From NCBI GenBank assembly GCA_003514205.1, contig DORQ01000028.1:1-6644 (forward strand): a DNA stretch of 6,644 bases, given 5' to 3'. Shown here piece after piece: positions 5,549-6,644 of this stretch. Position numbers and translations under genes: made by a program. Each line of letters starts with the position of its first letter. Position 1 is the first letter of the stretch. Origin of the DNA: Acidimicrobiaceae bacterium. GTDB taxonomy: Bacteria > Actinomycetota > Acidimicrobiia > Acidimicrobiales > Microtrichaceae. The notes beneath the pieces were generated by a model. That model saw only the letters and a program-made list of their open reading frames with translations. It had not been told where the DNA came from and did not search any database.

Positions 5549-6202
5549 ATGACCCAAACCGTTCAGGCGCTGTTGCTTGTGTTCCTCGCGGAAATGGGCG
5601 ACAAGAGCCAATTTGCAGCGATGCTGCTCGCGACGAAGTACGGAGCGAGACGGGTTCTTCTTGCTGTGTTCATTGGTGCTGTGTTCCTGCACGCGCTTGC
5701 GGTTGCTGTTGGCGCCTCCCTTGGGTCGCTGCTGCCGAAACGACCGATCGCCCTCTTCGGCGGGGTTCTCTTCATCGCCTTTGGCCTCGCTGAGCTTCGG
5801 GCTCTTCGCACAGAAGCTCCAGAGAATTCCGACGAGGCCACGTCAGAAATGCCGCCGACCCCTCAGAACCCTCAGAACACCCCGAACCCTCAGAACAGCC
5901 CGACCCCTCAGAACACCCCAACACAGGGCCAGCGAAACACCCAACTTGGACTCATGGCAATTGCAGCCACGTTCGCTGTTTCAGAACTTGGCGACAAGAC
6001 CCAGCTTTCGGTTGCATCGCTGGCCTCGACTGGCGCCGTGCTCCCGACCTTCATCGGCGCAGTCCTCGGCATGTTCGCTGCGGACGCGCTGGGCGTGCTG
6101 GTAGGTGGATGGCTTCATCGTCGAATCTCCACCCGGAATCTCCGGCTCGTTGCGGCGGGAGGCTTTCTCCTCGCAGGAATTCTGAAGCTCGCCACGGCCT
6201 AA
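5549..6202 (+). CDS. GDT1/TMEM165 family (UPF0016) cation transporter, probable Mn2+/Ca2+ exporter
   Basis: Inner-membrane protein of 217 residues with the two-repeat architecture of the family. Each half has three predicted membrane segments, about 3-27, 36-60 and 66-86, then about 132-158, 163-187 and 196-216. The signature E-x-G-D-K-[ST]-Q occurs in each half: EMGDKSQ at 15-21 and ELGDKTQ at 146-152. Its acidic residues are thought to bind the transported cation. Characterised members export Mn2+ (MneA in bacteria) or move Ca2+/Mn2+ (yeast Gdt1, human TMEM165), so a role in Mn2+ homeostasis is likely but the ion cannot be proved from sequence. The loop between halves (about 87-130) is acidic at first, then a PQN-rich repeat encoded by 9-nt-periodic DNA. 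The short leader leaves no room for a yybP-ykoY manganese riboswitch. It is divergent from exonuclease III. Confidence 0.94.
   Translation: MTQTVQALLLVFLAEMGDKSQFAAMLLATKYGARRVLLAVFIGAVFLHALAVAVGASLGSLLPKRPIALFGGVLFIAFGLAELRALRTEAPENSDEATSEMPPTPQNPQNTPNPQNSPTPQNTPTQGQRNTQLGLMAIAATFAVSELGDKTQLSVASLASTGAVLPTFIGAVLGMFAADALGVLVGGWLHRRISTRNLRLVAAGGFLLAGILKLATA
5860..5914. repeat. In-frame minisatellite with 9-nt period in the transporter loop
   Basis: The decamer CCCTCAGAAC occurs exactly at 5860, 5869, 5887 and 5905. The spacings are 9, 18 and 18 nt, all multiples of nine, so each copy encodes Pro-Gln-Asn in frame. The intervening nonamers are diverged (TPN, SPT), suggesting an 18-nt higher-order unit. 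The tract continues as TPTQ until about 5926. Gain or loss of units would keep the frame. Confidence 0.85.
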
Positions 6203-6298
6203 TCCCGTCACGGTGGCACAACAACGGCGTCCCGCTGCGACAACCCACTCCGCAACGGTGACCAGACTCGGGTCGCGTCCCCGATAGGCTCCACTCCG
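6203..6298. other. Intergenic region upstream of kgd
   Basis: This 96-bp gap lies between two plus-strand genes. No ORF, RNA gene or convincing terminator was found. It contains the candidate kgd -10 element and, at 6261-6275, a weak GACC/GGTC 4-bp inverted repeat that I do not consider significant. Confidence 0.45.
6285..6290 (+). promoter_or_regulatory. Candidate -10 element for kgd
   Basis: TAGGCT fits TANNNT and ends 8 nt before the kgd ATG at 6299, the same spacing as the two candidates near 5535. A leaderless message is plausible; alternatively the AGG within it could be a weak ribosome binding site about 10 nt from the ATG. No -35 hexamer is obvious at 16-18 bp. Confidence 0.35.
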
Positions 6299-6644
6299 AT
6301 GCCTGATGAACAACTCATTCAAAAAGAACTCGGCTCAAACGCGTGGTTAGTAGACGAGATTTATGAGCAGTACCGATCCGATCCTGCTTCGGTCAGCGAG
6401 ACCTGGCAGGAATTCTTTGCCGACTATCGGCCGCTAGGGAGACCAGAGACCGGAATTTGGCCAAGCAACGGTCTCGCCGCACCAGAGGCACTCGCCGGAG
6501 CAAACGAAGCGGATCCAGTCACGTCCGCCACGGCGGGAGCCCCAGGAGGATCCCCGACCTCGACGCCAGCGCAGGCCTCGGTCCCGCAATCAACCCAGGC
6601 GCCGGTCCCGACAGCGCCATCCACAGCCCTACCGGATCCGAAGG
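6299..6644 (+). CDS. kgd: Multifunctional 2-oxoglutarate metabolism enzyme Kgd (SucA-type E1), N-terminal part, 3' partial
   Basis: Only 115 codons are present; the frame is open at the right edge. Residues about 1-47 match the conserved N-terminal tail of actinobacterial 2-oxoglutarate dehydrogenase E1/Kgd, with the pattern NAWLVDEIYEQYRSDPASV (14-32) followed by SETWQEFFADY. After it, residues about 48-115 are rich in Ala, Pro, Ser, Thr and Gly and have no predicted fold. In actinobacterial Kgd such a flexible linker joins the tail to an E2-like acyltransferase domain, then the thiamine-diphosphate E1 core. The full protein would be expected to be about 1,200 residues and to decarboxylate 2-oxoglutarate in the TCA cycle. 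The E2-like and E1 domains are outside the window, so whether this is the fused Kgd form or a simpler SucA is inferred from the long linker. The ATG start is supported by conservation from the first residues. Confidence 0.88.
   Translation, partial: MPDEQLIQKELGSNAWLVDEIYEQYRSDPASVSETWQEFFADYRPLGRPETGIWPSNGLAAPEALAGANEADPVTSATAGAPGGSPTSTPAQASVPQSTQAPVPTAPSTALPDPK

Noticed and set aside
5860..5926. CRISPR-like array
   Set aside because: The repeats are 10 bp with a 9-nt period, in frame inside a coding sequence, and without spacers of CRISPR size.

Overview
The window (roughly 60% GC by eye) looks like chromosomal core genome of a high-GC Gram-positive bacterium. Three things point to Actinobacteria: a UvrD2-type helicase with a C-terminal HRDC domain, the start of a Kgd/SucA-type 2-oxoglutarate enzyme with the actinobacterial N-terminal tail, and a lipoprotein with a long Thr/Pro surface linker. 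The linker style and moderate GC suggest Acidimicrobiia (Ilumatobacter-like), but that is an inference from gene style, not a placement.

Layout, left to right. (1) A UvrD2-like helicase on the + strand is already open at base 2 and ends at 2164. (2) A 119-bp convergent gap holds three small perfect hairpins. (3) A minus-strand lipoprotein gene (3810 to 2284) has a lipobox, a Thr/Pro stalk and a large Cys-containing domain of unknown function. (4) A 133-bp gap carries a weak promoter candidate. (5) A minus-strand pair follows: exodeoxyribonuclease III (5522 to 4737), then a PaaI/THEM4-type hotdog thioesterase (best start 4720, end 3944), joined by a compact junction with a 7-codon mini-ORF. 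(6) Only 26 bp away and divergent is a GDT1/TMEM165-family (UPF0016) cation transporter (5549 to 6202), whose central loop is encoded by an in-frame 9-nt-periodic repeat. (7) After 96 bp, the first 115 codons of kgd begin at 6299 and run off the right edge.

Functionally the window combines DNA repair (helicase, AP endonuclease), metal homeostasis (GDT1), acyl-CoA metabolism (thioesterase), the TCA cycle (Kgd) and the cell surface (lipoprotein). I see no mobile element, CRISPR array, RNA gene, toxin-antitoxin pair or defence system, and no convincing new multi-gene system. The most useful observations are the HRDC helicase without the cysteine motif expected of actinobacterial UvrD2, the minisatellite in the transporter loop, three start codons each 8 nt from a TANNNT -10-like hexamer (two of these overlap back to back), and the mini-ORF relay between the nuclease and thioesterase genes.
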